Notes: generated from the sequence alone by a model not told the origin. A stretch of 64,000 nt of DNA from Candidatus Scalindua sp. (GCA_031316155.1 JALDRB010000015.1:1-64000), one strand, 5' to 3'; positions 1 to 10,293 are shown, numbered from the stretch's first letter. Made by a program: numbers and translations.

Positions 1-7
1 CGCGTAG

Positions 8-370
8 AAAGGCATTCTCTGTCTTTCAACGCCAAGTTTTGAATGTGGTAAATCTGTCGGTTTTGACAACTGGATTGGGTTCTCGACTAGTTTTGAGCAT
101 TTGTACTTCTTTTCTGCCTCCACAGTTGGGAAATTTGCCGAGAAACACGGTCTGAAAGTTGTTTGCACACTCTATGGTGGGGGTAGAGGTATTACTGGTG
201 CGAAGAGCAAGGAAAGCAACGTTAAGTTGGCTGTAAAAAATATGTTGAGTGCTCTGCACATATTACATTTCCTGAGGAGATGCAGGAAAAATATACTACC
301 GAACAAGCACAATTATCAGTCAAGAGAGCCGCATCACAATCTCTTCATTGTTTTGCGCAAGAATACATGA
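8..370 (+). pseudogene. C-terminal remnant of a SAM-dependent methyltransferase
   Basis: Reading frame 2 encodes GILCLSTPSF, then EHLYFFSASTVGKFAEKHGL, which matches the end of class I methyltransferases: the post-motif III strand, then a helix following an EHxxFFS segment. A TAG at 5-7 falls where the Lys-Pro-Gly-Gly turn normally lies, so the frame is closed right at the window edge. Either the gene is broken there or it is frameshifted upstream of the window. It ends 43 bases before the epimerase gene. The family call rests on pattern only, and the N-terminal SAM-binding half is not visible. Confidence 0.4.
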
Positions 371-413
371 TTGAGTTATGGCTTGATCAGATGAAGGGGA
401 ATTTATTTTAGCT

Positions 414-1526
414 ATGTTCACCATTTTGTCTATATTTGGTACCCGGCCTGAGGCCATCAAAATGGTGCCGGTTATAAAGGAATTAGAAAAAGATTGTTAC
501 AAGCTTCGTTCTCTTGTCTGTGTTACTGCTCAGCATCGGCAGATGCTGGATCAGGCGCTCGATTTATTTAATATAACACCGGATTTTGATTTAGACCTTA
601 TGCAAGGGAATCAATCTTTATCACAATTAACTGCCAGAGTTTTGACATCACTGGATCCTGTGTTACGTGAAGTAAAACCCGACTGGATATTAGTTCAGGG
701 CGATACCACAACAACCATGGCCGCAAGCCTGGCAGCATTTTATCATGGCATACATGTGGGTCATATCGAAGCCGGTCTCAGGACAAATAATAAACACGCC
801 CCTTTCCCGGAAGAAATTAATCGCCGTGTAACTTCCGTAATTGCTGATCTGCATTTTGCGCCTACAGACAGAGCCCGGCAGGCGCTGTTGTCAGAAGGCG
901 TTCCGCAAACTAAAATCTTTGTTACGGGCAACACCGTTATCGACGCCCTATTGTGGGTAAGGCAGGAAGTTGGCAAAACTCCACACGATATTCCCGCTGA
1001 TTTAAAAAATATTATGAATGATAAAAAAATGATTCTCGTTACCGGACACAGAAGGGAAAGTTTTGGGAATACCTTTGAACAGATATGCCTTGCCATTTGT
1101 GATTTGGTTTCCCTTCATTCTGACATCTGCGTTGTGTATCCTGTGCATTTGAACCCCAATGTAAAAGAACCCGTACACAGAATTTTGGGAAATACCGATA
1201 GAATACATTTAATAGAACCGTTGCCCTATGCTCCTTTCGTCTGGTTGATGGATCATGCATATATAATCTTGACTGATTCTGGTGGTATTCAGGAAGAAGC
1301 CCCATCTTTGGGCAAGCCAGTTTTCGTAATGCGTGAAGTAACGGAAAGACCAGAGGGTATTGATGCTGGTTGTGTTGCTTTAGTAGGAGCAGATAAAAAC
1401 AAAATAGTTGAGAGTGTCAGTAACCTTTTAAGGAATGAAGAAATGTATAAAACAATGTCGAAGGCCAAAAACCCTTATGGTGATGGGAAAGCGGCGGCTC
1501 GTATTGTAGAGGCACTGTTTTTATGA
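414..1526 (+). CDS. wecB: UDP-N-acetylglucosamine 2-epimerase (non-hydrolysing)
   Basis: Converts UDP-GlcNAc to UDP-ManNAc in the cytoplasm, feeding ManNAc-type sugars into surface polysaccharide. The 370-residue length is normal for the family. Visible signatures are GTRPEAIK near residue 9, QGDTTTT then HIEAGLRT around 100-125, PFPEEINRR near 132, HRRESFG near 212 and TDSGGIQEE near 287, followed by the RPEG loop that contacts the nucleotide. The ATG at 414 puts GTRPEAIK at the usual distance from the N-terminus. It is the first intact gene of a polysaccharide cluster of glycosyltransferases on the same strand. Family assignment is very secure; the final sugar made is not known. Confidence 0.95.
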   Translation: MFTILSIFGTRPEAIKMVPVIKELEKDCYKLRSLVCVTAQHRQMLDQALDLFNITPDFDLDLMQGNQSLSQLTARVLTSLDPVLREVKPDWILVQGDTTTTMAASLAAFYHGIHVGHIEAGLRTNNKHAPFPEEINRRVTSVIADLHFAPTDRARQALLSEGVPQTKIFVTGNTVIDALLWVRQEVGKTPHDIPADLKNIMNDKKMILVTGHRRESFGNTFEQICLAICDLVSLHSDICVVYPVHLNPNVKEPVHRILGNTDRIHLIEPLPYAPFVWLMDHAYIILTDSGGIQEEAPSLGKPVFVMREVTERPEGIDAGCVALVGADKNKIVESVSNLLRNEEMYKTMSKAKNPYGDGKAAARIVEALFL

Positions 1527-1620
1527 TTGCAACTTTAAGATTACGAATAAATGAGCTACAAAAATTTAGTTGTATAGGAATTTTTATTTTATTTGTGCGG
1601 GTTATCGGTAGCAGCAGACA

Positions 1621-1738
1621 AAAAATCCCCCTTTAAAAAAAGGGGCTCGGGGTTGTAAACTTGTCCTCATGTATAATGGGGAATAGCCAAAAAAAACACA
1701 ACCCCCTCAATCTCCTTTTTCTAAGAGGGATTAACTCG
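1621..1738. repeat. Imperfect palindromic repeat between wecB and a glycosyltransferase gene
   Basis: A left arm of the form aaaatcccccttt..aggggctcggggttgt is matched in inverted orientation by acaaccccctcaatctcc..aagagggatt. The arms are about 35 bases with several mismatches, around a roughly 45-base centre. The layout resembles a small non-autonomous element or dispersed palindrome. No ORF lies inside. Confidence 0.6.
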
Positions 1739-1763
1739 AACCATAATTTTGCTTGAAAACTCA

Positions 1764-2936
1764 ATGAAAGTTGCAATTATTTACCAAAGATTGTTAGATT
1801 ATGATGGCAAAGAACAAAGTACTGGTGGGATTCAAACGTATCTTTTACATCTCGGAGCGCTCTGTTCAAAAATGGGATGGAATCCTGTCCTCTTTCAATT
1901 TGCCAACAGGCCATTCAGGAGGACAATCAATGCTTTGGAAATCGTTGGTGTACCGGTCGCTGGCATTAATCGGTCCCATCTCCTAGCCCCGCTCATGTTT
2001 AAATCAAAGAAACTCGAACTGCTTATGGCAGCAAAGAGGGAAATAAATGTAACGAAAGACATCATTATTTTTGGCGCTGACTGGTGCAGCGTAAAAACGG
2101 ACAACCGAAGATGTATTGCCATACAGCATGGGATATCCTGGGATCTCCCGACTCGATATATGACCAACAGGAAAGTATTTGAATCCGGTTGGGGCGCTAC
2201 GATGGGGAAATGGTTTTTTATTCGTTCGGCGACAAGGGACTTTGAAAATTGTCAAAATCGAGTATGTGTTGATTATAATTTCCTGAATTGGTACAGGACC
2301 ACAAGTGGTGTAGCGACGAAGGGGAAAATATGGGTAATACCGAATTTTGCGTCATCAATTGCAAGTCCTGAACAGATTACAGTCAGGAGGCGAACCACCG
2401 ATAATGTACGGATACTTTTTGCCCGACGATTTACGTCTTACCGTGGAGTACATATTATGGCGGAAACAGCCAAAGAGATTCTTCAGCGCTACGATAAGGT
2501 AAGTTTCACTTTTGCGGGTGAAGGACCGGAAGAGATATGGTTAAAGGAACAGTTTTTTGAGGAGAAGAGAGTCACTTTTACCAAGTATCTTCCTCATGAG
2601 GTTTTAGATATTCATTTAGTTCATGATATTGCAGTTATCCCATCGGTTGCATCTGAAGGTACATCTCTATCTGTGGCTGAGGCTATGGGAGCGGGTTGCG
2701 TAGTGGTGGCTGCTGCAGTCGGCGGAATTACTAATATGATCATCAATGGCTATAATGGTATTTTAGTAATGCCGGATGTTTCATCATTAACAGCCGGATT
2801 AGAATTAGTTTTGAAAAACGCAGATTTAAGAATACACCTTATGAAGAGGGCTTATGAAACGGCAAAAGAGGCCTTTGTGTTAGAGATTTGGGAAGAAAGA
2901 TGGCAAAAGGTACTTTTGGAAGTTGCAGGTCATTAA
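1764..2936 (+). CDS. Glycosyltransferase family 4 (GT-B fold)
   Basis: Likely transfers a sugar from an activated donor to a growing polysaccharide on the cytoplasmic face. The N-terminus MKVAIIYQRL followed by TGGIQTYLLHLG is the usual GT4 acceptor-side Rossmann start. The C-terminal half has FAGEGPE near residue 255 and the donor-binding EGTSLSVAEAMGAG (the E-x7-E motif) near 298. A longer frame opens at TTG 1749, but ATG 1764 gives the standard family start. Donor and acceptor cannot be read from sequence. It sits between the epimerase and the ligase/polymerase gene. Confidence 0.87.
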   Translation: MKVAIIYQRLLDYDGKEQSTGGIQTYLLHLGALCSKMGWNPVLFQFANRPFRRTINALEIVGVPVAGINRSHLLAPLMFKSKKLELLMAAKREINVTKDIIIFGADWCSVKTDNRRCIAIQHGISWDLPTRYMTNRKVFESGWGATMGKWFFIRSATRDFENCQNRVCVDYNFLNWYRTTSGVATKGKIWVIPNFASSIASPEQITVRRRTTDNVRILFARRFTSYRGVHIMAETAKEILQRYDKVSFTFAGEGPEEIWLKEQFFEEKRVTFTKYLPHEVLDIHLVHDIAVIPSVASEGTSLSVAEAMGAGCVVVAAAVGGITNMIINGYNGILVMPDVSSLTAGLELVLKNADLRIHLMKRAYETAKEAFVLEIWEERWQKVLLEVAGH

Positions 2937-3099
2937 AGATATTGAGAACCTTAATATTTAGGAAATTGTATTTTAATTTCATTTGAATCGTTATGGATGG
3001 TTTTCAAAAGTAAATTGAAAACAAAATTTTGTACAAATAGTTATTTTTTAAAAAAAAGAAGGAGATAGAACGATACAAAAATGGTTTACAGCAGTTGCT

Positions 3100-4482
3100 A
3101 TGATAAGTTCTAATCAGGTTAAAGGCTTCTATTCTAATCAAAAATCCTTATTTTTTTTCTTGGTATTGATAGTGGCAGGATTCTTGATTGGCAGCGCGGT
3201 TACTTTTCTTCCTCCTTTTATGATTATTATAGTTGGGGGATTAGCTTTTTCCTTAATTATTCTCTACAAATATCCCGAAATAGGATTAGTTTTTTACGCT
3301 ACTTCTCTTGGTTTCATTGAACCAATATTTAATAGTTTGGGTGTGCCTTCTGGATTAAGAGCATTACCAATTGCCTTGCTATTGGTCACCATGCTTGTAT
3401 TTTTTCTATTAAGAGAGAAAAGAGGCATTAAATTAGGTGGTGTGCATTATGTTGGGTTATGTATTGGTGCTATCTTATGTATTGGTTTTTTGTGGACGCC
3501 TTCTCCGAACTATGGTCTGTGGAAGGTTGAAGCATATATGCTTTACAGCTTGTTGCTCCTGTTAAGTACATCTTTGTTTGCAGGCGAGAACGAGAGACTG
3601 GTGAGAATAATATATACAGCAGCCTTTTTGGGTGTAATATTTTCCTTCGTGGGTTTATATACAATAAGTGCAGGAGATTCACAGGAATGGGGCCGTTTGA
3701 CCATAGGAAGTTTTGATCCGATCTGGCTGGCAAGGGCTATGGGGGTGTCTTTCCTTGCATTGCTTATGTTATTTGAGATTACTCGTTCGAAAGTAATGAA
3801 AATATTTATTCTTGTATTTCTTTTTTGTTTGGTATTTCTTATATTTAATACTGGATCGAGAGGGCCTACCTTTTCCCTATTTCTCACCCTTCTTTTTTAC
3901 TTTGCTTTTTTTTTAAAAAGGCCTCTCATTCAAAAGGTAGTTATTATTGCCATTGTGGGAATAATAATCTGTGCAGCCTTCATATTCATGCCTCAGGAGG
4001 CGCAAGACCGCTTTAATTTATTTTCGTTCTCTGAATCAGAGCAAGGTACCGATTATAGCACAGGGAGAATGCCTCTTTTCTCTTCAGCATTACTTGCATT
4101 TTATTCACACCCATTTTTTGGTCTGGGCACCGGTGGCTTTTCTTATCACTATTGCTCACATGATACCAGACTTTATCCTCATAACCTGTTTTTAGAGATG
4201 GGGTCAGAACTTGGTATCCTGGGCATTGGTTTAATTATATTCTTTATATGCTTAAATTTTAAAGTTATCTTTCATATCTTTAAAAATAATCGCAGAATTA
4301 ACCAAGCTAATTTTCTCAGTGTCTGGGGCGCTCTTATTTTTCTCTTCGAGTTCGGCGGTTCAATGGTCAGCGGTGATTTGATGTCCAATAAACTTTTATT
4401 TTTTGGCTCTGGTTTTATGTGGGCTGCTTACACGACATATCAAATGAAGGAAGGAAGCGAAGGATTGAAATGCGGAAGGTAA
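3100..4482 (+). CDS. O-antigen ligase / Wzy-like polysaccharide membrane protein
   Basis: A 460-residue protein made largely of hydrophobic segments (about 10-12 predicted membrane spans), with a long loop in the C-terminal half. That loop holds STGRMPLFSSALLAF, then GLGTGGF and YPHNLFLEMGSELGILG, the hallmark region of the Wzy_C family (O-antigen ligases and polymerases). It would act in the inner membrane, joining or polymerising lipid-linked glycan on the outer face. The ATG at 3100 has no close Shine-Dalgarno sequence; a strong AAGGAGAT at about 3059 lies in front of a tiny overlapping frame starting at 3081, so translational coupling is possible. Ligase versus polymerase cannot be decided here. 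Confidence 0.85.
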   Translation: MISSNQVKGFYSNQKSLFFFLVLIVAGFLIGSAVTFLPPFMIIIVGGLAFSLIILYKYPEIGLVFYATSLGFIEPIFNSLGVPSGLRALPIALLLVTMLVFFLLREKRGIKLGGVHYVGLCIGAILCIGFLWTPSPNYGLWKVEAYMLYSLLLLLSTSLFAGENERLVRIIYTAAFLGVIFSFVGLYTISAGDSQEWGRLTIGSFDPIWLARAMGVSFLALLMLFEITRSKVMKIFILVFLFCLVFLIFNTGSRGPTFSLFLTLLFYFAFFLKRPLIQKVVIIAIVGIIICAAFIFMPQEAQDRFNLFSFSESEQGTDYSTGRMPLFSSALLAFYSHPFFGLGTGGFSYHYCSHDTRLYPHNLFLEMGSELGILGIGLIIFFICLNFKVIFHIFKNNRRINQANFLSVWGALIFLFEFGGSMVSGDLMSNKLLFFGSGFMWAAYTTYQMKEGSEGLKCGR

Positions 4483-4488
4483 GGAGTA

Positions 4489-5617
4489 ATGAATAACAAA
4501 AGACGGATATTTTACTTGGGTTCTCGCCCCAGTGAAGAAAAGACTGGGGGGGTAAAGTATATGAATGAGGTAATTGATTATTTAAGAGAACATGCAGACC
4601 TTATAATCTGGGATCTTGAGGAATCTGGAATATTTGAAACAAGAGTTAACAAAATCAATTTCCGGCCATTGGTATCTCAATTTCAATCAAATATTTGGGG
4701 AATAAAAAAATTAGGAAAAATTGGGAAAGGTGAAATTATTATTATAAATTCATACCTGAGGCACAGATTCCTGTTTTTTGCCTTGTATGCCAAATATATA
4801 AAAAGATGTCAGCCAATAATTTTTGTTAATGCGATCTATCACTATTCTCTGAGGAGCGCTTTTTTAAATAATCTGGATAGATTTATTTCTAGGGTATTGC
4901 TTCGATCAGCGGCTATTATTATTGCCAATAGCAATTCAACCAAAGAAGAACTTATGTCTTTGGGTATTAGTGGTAATAAGATTAAAGTAATTTATCCCCG
5001 GTTGGACATGCCTCCAATTAATGATACCCCTATAAAAAATGGAAAAGATGCCTTTTTTCATATTCTTTTTATTGGCTATTGTGAACCTTTAAAAGAACTC
5101 CATGTACTTATAAAGGCCGTTGGAAAATTAAACAAAATTCCTTTTTGTTTGCATATAATAGGAGATTATCAATGTGATCCTGAATATGTGAACAAGATCA
5201 AATGTTTAATTACGGATTTGGGAATTGAGGATAAGGTAGTTTTTCATGGGAGGATGGGAAGGAATGAATTATCTATCTGGTTAAAGAAAGCGGATCTCTT
5301 TGTCTCTCCCTCAAGGAGAGGGGTATGGGAGAGCGCTGGCCGAAGCGATGTATTTTGGTCTTCCGGTAATCGGCGCAGACAAAGGGGCTTCAAAAGAGCT
5401 TATAGAAAGCGGTATAAATGGTTTTCTCTTTAAAAGCGGCAGCGATGAATCACTTGCCTTGTTCATATCAAAGCTGTATGAAGATGCAGAGCTAAGAAGG
5501 CAGTTTGGTGCGGATAGCAAAGCATTGATAAATAAAAAAGCAAACTTTGACCAAAACCTGGGAGAACAGTTTTTTAAGGTTTTAGCTGACAAAAATTTTA
5601 TTCCAAAAAATAATTAG
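4489..5617 (+). pseudogene. GT4 glycosyltransferase split by a one-base frameshift
   Basis: The 5' frame (4489-5433) encodes a GT4 protein as far as KKADLFVSPS. From about 5314 the continuation, GEGYGRALAEAMYFGLPVIG, is in the +1 frame and runs to 5617. Joined there, they give an ordinary GT4 enzyme of about 375 residues with the donor-site motif intact. One extra A in the stretch tcaaggagagggg (5311-5323) explains the break. The 5' frame otherwise runs on into about 35 unrelated residues. The gene starts 6 bases after the ligase stop, with AAGGAG at 4481-4486. It could be a true pseudogene, a phase-variable gene or a sequencing error. Confidence 0.85.
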
Positions 5618-5707
5618 CATGAGTAGTATCTTCAATGGTTTCATCGAATTTGAATGTAAATATAGATTGTTATACAGAGAAAATGAGAAATTAAATAAGG
5701 AAATATA

Positions 5708-6919
5708 GTGAATATCTTAATAGTAGCTGAAGGTCGTTTCCCAGATTTTGTAGGAGGATCTGGGCTTGTAATACATCACTTAGGGAAGCATTTAGCCGAT
5801 CATGGTCATAACATTCATACGGTTACTCGAAAGGCAAAGAAATCGGATAAATTTTATGAACTTATCGATACTATCAATGTGCATAGATACTCAGCGCCCT
5901 GTATAGGATCTTTTCTTCATAAACTATTTCCCCTTTATAGTATCTGGGGGGCACGGAAGCTATTTCTTAAGCTGAATAAAGCTATTTCTTTTGATGTCAT
6001 TATCTTTAATCATCCATTTCCTGCCCTGGGTGTTTTGTCATGTTCAATGAGTAGAAATGTCAAGAAGATATATATCCTTCATTCTTCAACAGTTGGTGAA
6101 TATCTGGCATCAAAGAATCTAAAAAATTCTTCCATCAACCTTTTTGACAGACTGATAATTTTTATAATGAATCAAGTGGAACGCTTTGCATTGAAAAAAA
6201 GCCAAAAAATTGTAACTTTAAGTAAATATATGCAGGACCAGGTAGTATACATTCATAGCGAAAAAGAAGATAGAATTGAGGTAATACCAGGCGGTGTTGA
6301 CGTAAATACATTTCAATTTCCTGCAAACGACGATGAAATAACCCGACTAAGAGAAGAATTTAAAATATCCAAAGAGGTATTAGTGCTATTTACTGCAAAA
6401 CGGATATATGGTGGAATGGGGTTGGAAAACTTAATAGATGCGATAGAAATGTTAGTAAATACTGGAAGAAAAAATGTAATCCTTTTCCATGCAGGTGAGG
6501 GTCCTCTAAAAAGTGATTTAGAACAGAGAATACAAAAAAAGGGATTAAATAAATGGATAAGATTGTTAGGGAATATTCCTCATGAAAACATGAAATCTTA
6601 TTATCAAATGGCTGATTTGTATATCTCAACATGGCGGCAAGAACCATTCGGTTTGGTTGCCCTTGAGGCTTTGTCCTGCGGGCTGCCTGTGATAAGCTGT
6701 CCTGAAGGCGGATCAGCTGAAATTTTAAAGGGGTTGTCCAAAAATCTTCTTTTTAAAGATTCAGGCATATCAGCGATGGCAGAGAAGATACGATATTTTC
6801 TGGATCACTCCGACAGATTGAAGATATCAGAAACAAGTGTCGGAAATACGTGGGAGGACAATTATGCATGGAGTACAACAGCAAAAAAGCTGGAACGGCT
6901 TATTTCCAGCGTTGAATAA
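5708..6919 (+). CDS. Glycosyltransferase family 4
   Basis: A 403-residue GT-B glycosyltransferase of the surface-glycan cluster. It begins MNILIVAEGRFPDFVGGSG, the typical GT4 N-terminal strand and glycine loop. It has VIPGGVDVNTF near residue 195, FHAGEGPLK near 260 and the donor-site EPFGLVALEALSCGLPVI near 311. GTG at 5708 is the only start that keeps the N-terminal strand. It follows the frameshifted GT4 by 90 bases and is probably cotranscribed. The substrate is unknown. Confidence 0.88.
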   Translation: MNILIVAEGRFPDFVGGSGLVIHHLGKHLADHGHNIHTVTRKAKKSDKFYELIDTINVHRYSAPCIGSFLHKLFPLYSIWGARKLFLKLNKAISFDVIIFNHPFPALGVLSCSMSRNVKKIYILHSSTVGEYLASKNLKNSSINLFDRLIIFIMNQVERFALKKSQKIVTLSKYMQDQVVYIHSEKEDRIEVIPGGVDVNTFQFPANDDEITRLREEFKISKEVLVLFTAKRIYGGMGLENLIDAIEMLVNTGRKNVILFHAGEGPLKSDLEQRIQKKGLNKWIRLLGNIPHENMKSYYQMADLYISTWRQEPFGLVALEALSCGLPVISCPEGGSAEILKGLSKNLLFKDSGISAMAEKIRYFLDHSDRLKISETSVGNTWEDNYAWSTTAKKLERLISSVE

Positions 6920-6933
6920 AGGTATGATTTATC

Positions 6934-9174
6934 ATGGAATCTAGAAAAGAGTACATTATGAATGGTAATAGTAGTTTAATAGTAGTGATCAGTATGTTTT
7001 TTTTAATTTTGTTTGATTGCTCAAGCAAAGCGGCTTACAGCGATAACCTTTTACAGAACTCCGGTTTTGAACAGTGTGATCGTAATGGAAATCCAACTGT
7101 ATGGCGCTTCAGCGTGGGAAAAAATGGCAAGTATACTAATACAGAGGATGGCTATGAGGGTAAACAGAGTTTAATGATGGAGAATTTTAATCTGGGTGAC
7201 GAAGTTAACATAATACAATCAGTTTCCGTTAAACCCCATACAGATTATATTTTTAGTTTTGTGGCAAAAGCCAATAGTATGCAGGATTTGAAACATACGG
7301 TATTCGACAAAGTAAGTTACGATATAACGTATCCTTTCTGGCATGAAGTAAAGGAGGTCTATAATTCAGGTGATCTGAGTACTACCAATATTAAAATAAC
7401 CTTGATCAATCGTAAAGGAATGAGGGCATGGATTGATAGTGTGTGTCTAAAGGAAGTGGAGTACCATAAGTCCTGGGAACAATTTCAAGAAGAGAGCCTT
7501 AAGTTTGCTCGAGAGAAACTCTATATCGATGATCCGGAATACGGGATAGGCGTGGTGAGCTCTCTGGAAAAGGTCATGCTGGATAGGCCGCTTGAAGGAA
7601 ATGTTACTAATATCGCTCAATTAGAGTTAGGAAAAAACGAACATGAAGCTATCCAGATAGTCCTGATTCCTATTAAGAAAGACCTTAAAAAGGTTAAAGT
7701 TCACATAAAGAATCTGAAGCTTAGAGGTGAGGATTTCAAGTTAAGTAGACATAATGTTAAAGCATATCCACTGGGTTATGTATATTGCGATGGTTCGCTG
7801 CACCCCAGTTTGTACAAGGGGTGGATTCCTGATATACTCTTAAAACTAAACTCTTTCAGTGTAGAGAAGGGGCAACTCCAACCCATCTGGGTGGATGTAT
7901 ATATACCTGAGGATGTCAGAGCCGGTATATATGAAGGTGATATTATAATTAGCACTTCAAATTCCCACGATTACCCTGTGAGATTAATAGTAAAGGTGTT
8001 TGATTTCGCGCTTCCAGAAAAGAGTCACTTTGAGTTTACTGTACCGCTTCAACCAGATGCCACCCATGAGATATACGGCAGGAAGTCACCAGATTATGTA
8101 AAAGAGTTTCGGGTATTTATGGCAGATAAGAGGGCCAATACGTTATCCATATGGGGTATTAGAAATTTTGAGGAAATTAAGGAACTTATTCCTCTATGGG
8201 ACAAGAAATTCAACTTTTTCCATTTAGCAGGGTATAAAGAGCGTTGGGGCAACGATAAAGATTTTAAAGAGAAAGACAAGAAGTTGTCCCTTGCGGAGTT
8301 GAAGCCTATCATCAAGAAAATAAAAAAGAAAGGAGTAATGGACAAAGCTTTTTTATTTGGATTTGATGAGTTGCATTGGAATGAACCGCAAAAGTATAAA
8401 GAAATATTGACAAATATGGTAGATGCTCACAGATTCTTTAAAAAGGAATTTCCAGAACTCAAATTAGCAACAGATATAAAAGAAGTGCATCCAGAACTGG
8501 CAGGGCTTGTCGACATCTGGATTCCACAGATTCAGTTTCTGGAGATAAACTACAATGATTGGCTTAAACGCGAAAAAGACGGTGATATCATCTGGATGTA
8601 TGCAGGAGCGAATCCATTCTCTCCTTATCCTCAGATGTACCTTGATTATCCCTGTCTATCTCAGCGTATCATTCCATGGGTTGGTTGGAAATATGGAGCA
8701 AGTGGTTTTATGTATTGGTCTGCCAATGCATGGTGGCATATAATAAGAAGCGAACAATTCAAAAAGAAGGGATTGAATAACGTTTACAAAAAGACCAGGT
8801 GGCCCGTTGAGTTATGGTCAGTTTATTCATCTGGGAGGCACGCAGGCGGAGGCTTGCTTATTTATCCAGGGCCTGATGGTATGCCATTAAGCTCTGTAAG
8901 GCTGGAATGTTTGCGAGATGGGATTGAAGACTATGAGTATCTCTATATGCTGAATGAAAAGATAAAGGCGCTTAATGAAAGGACGGAAAAAAGTAATGAT
9001 ACCATAGATCTGGAAATTGCCATTAATGAGGCCATGAGCCTCTTAAAAATCGCAGGTGTTGTAGACAATGCACATTCCTTTGTTAGAGAGAGTAAAGATT
9101 TTTACCAATTCAGAAGCACAATCATGCATCACCTGGAAAAAATTTCAAATCTTACTAAACCGATTCCAGAGTGA
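6934..9174 (+). CDS. Secreted DUF4091 glycoside-hydrolase-like protein
   Basis: A 746-residue exported protein. A hydrophobic stretch SLIVVISMFFLILF follows an internal Met at 6958, which may be the real start, and is followed by DCSSKAAYS, so a signal peptide is likely. Residues of about 30-180 read as a carbohydrate-binding-like beta sandwich (LLQNSGFEQCDRNGNPTVW). A second beta domain follows, then a TIM-barrel-like region ending in the DUF4091 signature GPDGMPLSSVRLECLRDGIE. DUF4091 proteins resemble GH123-type hexosaminidases; enzymatic activity is inferred. It lies inside the polysaccharide cluster, which suggests trimming or turnover of the exported glycan. Confidence 0.75.
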   Translation: MESRKEYIMNGNSSLIVVISMFFLILFDCSSKAAYSDNLLQNSGFEQCDRNGNPTVWRFSVGKNGKYTNTEDGYEGKQSLMMENFNLGDEVNIIQSVSVKPHTDYIFSFVAKANSMQDLKHTVFDKVSYDITYPFWHEVKEVYNSGDLSTTNIKITLINRKGMRAWIDSVCLKEVEYHKSWEQFQEESLKFAREKLYIDDPEYGIGVVSSLEKVMLDRPLEGNVTNIAQLELGKNEHEAIQIVLIPIKKDLKKVKVHIKNLKLRGEDFKLSRHNVKAYPLGYVYCDGSLHPSLYKGWIPDILLKLNSFSVEKGQLQPIWVDVYIPEDVRAGIYEGDIIISTSNSHDYPVRLIVKVFDFALPEKSHFEFTVPLQPDATHEIYGRKSPDYVKEFRVFMADKRANTLSIWGIRNFEEIKELIPLWDKKFNFFHLAGYKERWGNDKDFKEKDKKLSLAELKPIIKKIKKKGVMDKAFLFGFDELHWNEPQKYKEILTNMVDAHRFFKKEFPELKLATDIKEVHPELAGLVDIWIPQIQFLEINYNDWLKREKDGDIIWMYAGANPFSPYPQMYLDYPCLSQRIIPWVGWKYGASGFMYWSANAWWHIIRSEQFKKKGLNNVYKKTRWPVELWSVYSSGRHAGGGLLIYPGPDGMPLSSVRLECLRDGIEDYEYLYMLNEKIKALNERTEKSNDTIDLEIAINEAMSLLKIAGVVDNAHSFVRESKDFYQFRSTIMHHLEKISNLTKPIPE

Positions 9175-9186
9175 AATGATATAAAG

Positions 9187-9437
9187 TATACTAAAACCGA
9201 TTTGGTTTTCGGTTTTACCCGTCCGAACGGCTGACAGGCTGGGCGGGCTGAAAACTAAATCCTGGTGAAGGTATCCCTGGACAAAAGCTTGCCGAGGACT
9301 TTCCACGGACAAAAATCGCCGAGGACCTTACTCGCTCAATTTTATCTCGGATTTTACCTGTCTATGCCTGTCTGTGCGATGCACGCAGACAGGTGCGACG
9401 CACAGGCAGGCCAGTATACCATTATGAGATGAGTATA
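9187..9437 (+). repeat. TATACTAAAACC repeat family, copy R1 (251 bp)
   Basis: It begins TATACTAAAACCGATTTGG and ends CATTATGAGATGAGTATA. Inside are the family blocks: a ggtgaaggtatccctggacaaaa segment, an actcgctcaattttatctcgg segment and a palindrome built on cctgtct..agacagg. This is the longest of seven copies in the window and the only one with a doubled central block. It fills the gap between the DUF4091 gene and the methyltransferase gene. Confidence 0.9.
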
Positions 9438-9481
9438 GCAGCAGTGAAGAGTGAGAAAAGTAGATTGGGAGTATTGACAAT

Positions 9482-10216
9482 ATGCGTATTAGTGATGTCG
9501 ACATAGTAAAAAAGTATTATCATTTAGTGTATGTTGGTAAAGACAATATTCAAACTAGTGCACTAAATTGGACATTTGAAGAATTGAAAAAACAAGAAGC
9601 TCAAAAAGTTCTTGATTTTGGCTGCGGCGACGGCCGATATTTAAAAACCATAAATAAATGCAATCACAAATGGTTTGGTGTTGATTTACTACATTCTCCC
9701 GAAGTTAATAGAACCAAACAAGCTTATGGCAATAGAGTAGTATATGATGGTGATAGACTGCCTTTCAATAATCAAAGTTTTGATGTGCTATTCAGTTGCC
9801 AGGTTTTAGAACATGTTCAAAATTTGCAAACTGTTTTTGAGGAATTAGCAAGAGTCTGTAAAATCGGCGGAAAGTTTATTGGCAGTACATCACACTTAGA
9901 ACCTTACCATAGTAATTCGCTCCGAAGTATAACGCCGTATGGTCTTGAAAGAATGATGGAAGAGGCAGGTTTTAGATTGGAAAGGATTTGCTCAGGAATT
10001 GATTGCTTTTCTCTTATCTGCTCTCGTATGTTTCCATATTTATTGCCAGAATGTTTGTCGAACATATTGAATAAAATAATATGGTCATCTCGAGGTTCTC
10101 CTTTGAATCGTATAATTAAGTTATTGGGAAGAATTAAAAATATTGATCCAAAAACTCTTGAATGTATAAAGCTTTTATTTAGTGGTCATATCATTTTTCA
10201 AGCAGTTCGAGTTTAA
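9482..10216 (+). CDS. Class I SAM-dependent methyltransferase
   Basis: A 244-residue methyltransferase. Motif I, VLDFGCGDGRYL, is near residue 43; an acidic second strand, WFGVDLL, follows; DVLFSCQVLEHVQNL is the motif II/post II region; CKIGGKFIGSTS is motif III. This is the Methyltransf_11 arrangement common in polysaccharide clusters, where such enzymes methylate sugars or terminal residues. The start ATG at 9482 has GGGAG about 11 bases upstream. The target is unknown. Its position between repeat copies R1 and R2 may mean that it is transcribed separately from its neighbours. Confidence 0.85.
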   Translation: MRISDVDIVKKYYHLVYVGKDNIQTSALNWTFEELKKQEAQKVLDFGCGDGRYLKTINKCNHKWFGVDLLHSPEVNRTKQAYGNRVVYDGDRLPFNNQSFDVLFSCQVLEHVQNLQTVFEELARVCKIGGKFIGSTSHLEPYHSNSLRSITPYGLERMMEEAGFRLERICSGIDCFSLICSRMFPYLLPECLSNILNKIIWSSRGSPLNRIIKLLGRIKNIDPKTLECIKLLFSGHIIFQAVRV

Positions 10217-10293
10217 AAGAATTTGAAAAAATGGTGGAAATGCCATCTTGAAGTCTATCGCCTTATTGTAATAACACAATACGGGCTTATGGC

